This document shows positions 63,053 through 64,000 of a DNA stretch of 64,000 bases, piece after piece. Each line of letters begins with the position of its first letter. The stretch's first letter is position 1. The DNA is from Priestia filamentosa. Its GTDB lineage: Bacteria > Bacillota > Bacilli > Bacillales > Bacillaceae_H. The notes under the pieces were generated by a model. That model was not told the origin of the DNA, did not search any database, and worked only from the letters and a program-made list of their open reading frames with translations. Position numbers and translations under genes: made by a program. Where the stretch lies: assembly GCF_900177535.1 (NCBI RefSeq), contig NZ_FXAJ01000003.1, positions 186,001-250,000 of the forward strand, read 5' to 3'.

Positions 63053-63323
63053 AGGAAAGCGAAAAATAACCAAACGTGCGCATATTGGGGTTGTTGCATC
63101 AGGTGATCTAGAAATACTTGTTGAGCCAACAGAAGAGAAGGAAGCAATCGTGACAATTAAAACTGGTAGTGAAGGATTTAAAGAAGTGTGGGAAGCTGTG
63201 CTTGAGCGCTTTTTTATAAAAAATGAAGTAACAGGAATATTCACAATAAATGACTTTGGAGCAACTCCTGGTGTTGTAGGACTGCGTTTAGCTCAAGTGT
63301 TAGAGGTGAGTGAATATGAGTAA
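63027..63323 (+). CDS. mdcC: Malonate decarboxylase acyl carrier protein MdcC (delta subunit)
   Basis: Carrier of the phosphoribosyl-dephospho-CoA group. The 98-residue protein has the attachment region IGVVASGDLEILVEP, with Ser25 as the expected site. ATG 63027 follows TTGGAGGAA. An earlier in-frame TTG at 63012 overlaps the ribosome site. Its end overlaps mdcD by eight bases. Confidence 0.92.
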   Translation: METLRYVYEGKRKITKRAHIGVVASGDLEILVEPTEEKEAIVTIKTGSEGFKEVWEAVLERFFIKNEVTGIFTINDFGATPGVVGLRLAQVLEVSEYE

Positions 63324-64000
63324 ATTGAAAGAAAGCTTCATCGAATTAAACGGACGTGAACGGGCAAAAGCACTTTTAGACAGTGGGGTAGGTATTGAAC
63401 TTTTAGATCCTTTTGAAGGGATGAAGTCTCCGCATCTCGAGCCACAAGGAATCGTTCCTCAAAATGATGATGGGGTTATCGTAATAAAAGGTGAAATTGA
63501 TGGAGAAAGAGTTGTTGTGATCTCAATAGAAGGAGCGTTTCAAGGAGGCGGTATTGGGGAAGTCTCTGGAGCTAAAATTGCTGGGGCGCTTGAGCTTGCT
63601 TTAAAAGACAACAGAGAAGGAAAGAAAATCGTACCTGTCGTTGTATTTGATACAGGAGGTGTTCGACTGCAGGAAGCAAACTACGGCCTTCTGTCAATTG
63701 CAGAAATTCAAGGAGCCATTGTTGCTTTAAATGAATATGTTCCAACAATTGGAATCATCCCAGGCAAAGTTGGGGGATTCGGGGGGATGTCTATTACAGC
63801 AGCTCTTTTTTCTCACCTTATGATTACACCGAGTGGACGCTATGGGTTAAATGGACCTGAAGTTATTGAACAAGAAGCAGGAGTAAGAGAACTTGATTCC
63901 AGCGATAAAAAAATGATTTGGGAAATGATCGGCGGAACACAAAGAGTCAAAACAGGTCTTGTAGATATGCTTATTGAAGACGATATTGATGAAATCCTTT
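63316..64000 (+). CDS. mdcD: Malonate decarboxylase beta subunit MdcD (cut by window end)
   Basis: MdcD, with MdcE, decarboxylates malonyl-ACP to acetyl-ACP in the biotin-independent type. The first 228 residues are here: GIVPQNDDGVIVIKGEIDGE, EGAFQGGGIGEVSGAKIAGAL and GGFGGMSITAAL, a crotonase/carboxyltransferase fold. ATG 63316 overlaps the mdcC end. The operon (mdcE and probably mdcG) should continue past 64000. Confidence 0.93.
   Translation, partial: MSKLKESFIELNGRERAKALLDSGVGIELLDPFEGMKSPHLEPQGIVPQNDDGVIVIKGEIDGERVVVISIEGAFQGGGIGEVSGAKIAGALELALKDNREGKKIVPVVVFDTGGVRLQEANYGLLSIAEIQGAIVALNEYVPTIGIIPGKVGGFGGMSITAALFSHLMITPSGRYGLNGPEVIEQEAGVRELDSSDKKMIWEMIGGTQRVKTGLVDMLIEDDIDEIL

Overview
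The window is AT-rich chromosomal DNA from a low-GC Gram-positive, endospore-forming member of the Bacillaceae. The evidence is strong AGGAGG-type ribosome sites, frequent TTG/GTG starts, SAM-I and c-di-AMP riboswitches, bacillithiol, YpjB/YppE/YppG/YjcZ-type genes and many genes in the same order as in Bacillus subtilis. A Priestia- or Bacillus-like species is plausible; the genus is inference. No tRNA, rRNA, CRISPR array, prophage or intact transposon was seen.

Layout. 1-6.7 kb: aa3-type cytochrome c oxidase and heme O/A genes, ctaA (partial, divergent) and ctaBCDEFG. 6.7-10.2 kb: an Eis-like acetyltransferase, a YugN-like protein, a CBS protein and a CAP/SCP protein (ylbB, ylbC). 10.2-28.3 kb: the ypj-dapB-mgsA-bshA-cca-birA-panBC-dinG-ypmAB-aspB-asnS-dnaD-nth-ypoC block. 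It differs from B. subtilis in lacking bshB1 and panD at their usual places, and its AspB has Asn where the PLP lysine should be. 28.3-34.7 kb: ponA-recU and divergent yppC to yppG. 34.8-36.3 kb: small membrane protein, kinase-like protein and two very small ORFs. 36.3-38.9 kb: SAM riboswitch and metI-metC. 38.9-41.8 kb: an AspP/YveA-like amino-acid permease with a structured leader, a small repeat protein apparently starting at AUU, and a YjcZ-type peptide. 42-47 kb: molybdenum-cofactor genes mobA-mobB-moaE-moaD running into a three-gene ABC exporter.

47-51.6 kb: an ammonium transporter with two GlnR/TnrA-type boxes, followed by a GlnD-like (DUF294) nucleotidyltransferase and a DEDDh exonuclease, then a YtxH-like protein and small membrane genes. 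51.7-53.8 kb: the potassium importer kimA under a c-di-AMP riboswitch. 54-58.5 kb: accessory envelope genes: a YdhK-type lipoprotein behind a CsoR-like palindrome, a GGDEF-tail remnant, an MFS exporter, a PepSY membrane protein and a His-tailed lipoprotein. 58.5-64 kb: a malonate decarboxylase operon (mdcH-A-B-C-D, cut by the window end) with a divergent LysR regulator.

Together the genes cover respiration, lysine/pantothenate/bacillithiol/methionine synthesis, DNA repair and cell wall synthesis, nitrogen and potassium uptake, and malonate use. The most unexpected points are the AspB Lys-to-Asn change, the missing panD and bshB1, the AUU start with an ideal Shine-Dalgarno, the GGDEF tail peptide, the Amt-nucleotidyltransferase-exonuclease neighbourhood, and an unassigned structured leader before the permease.
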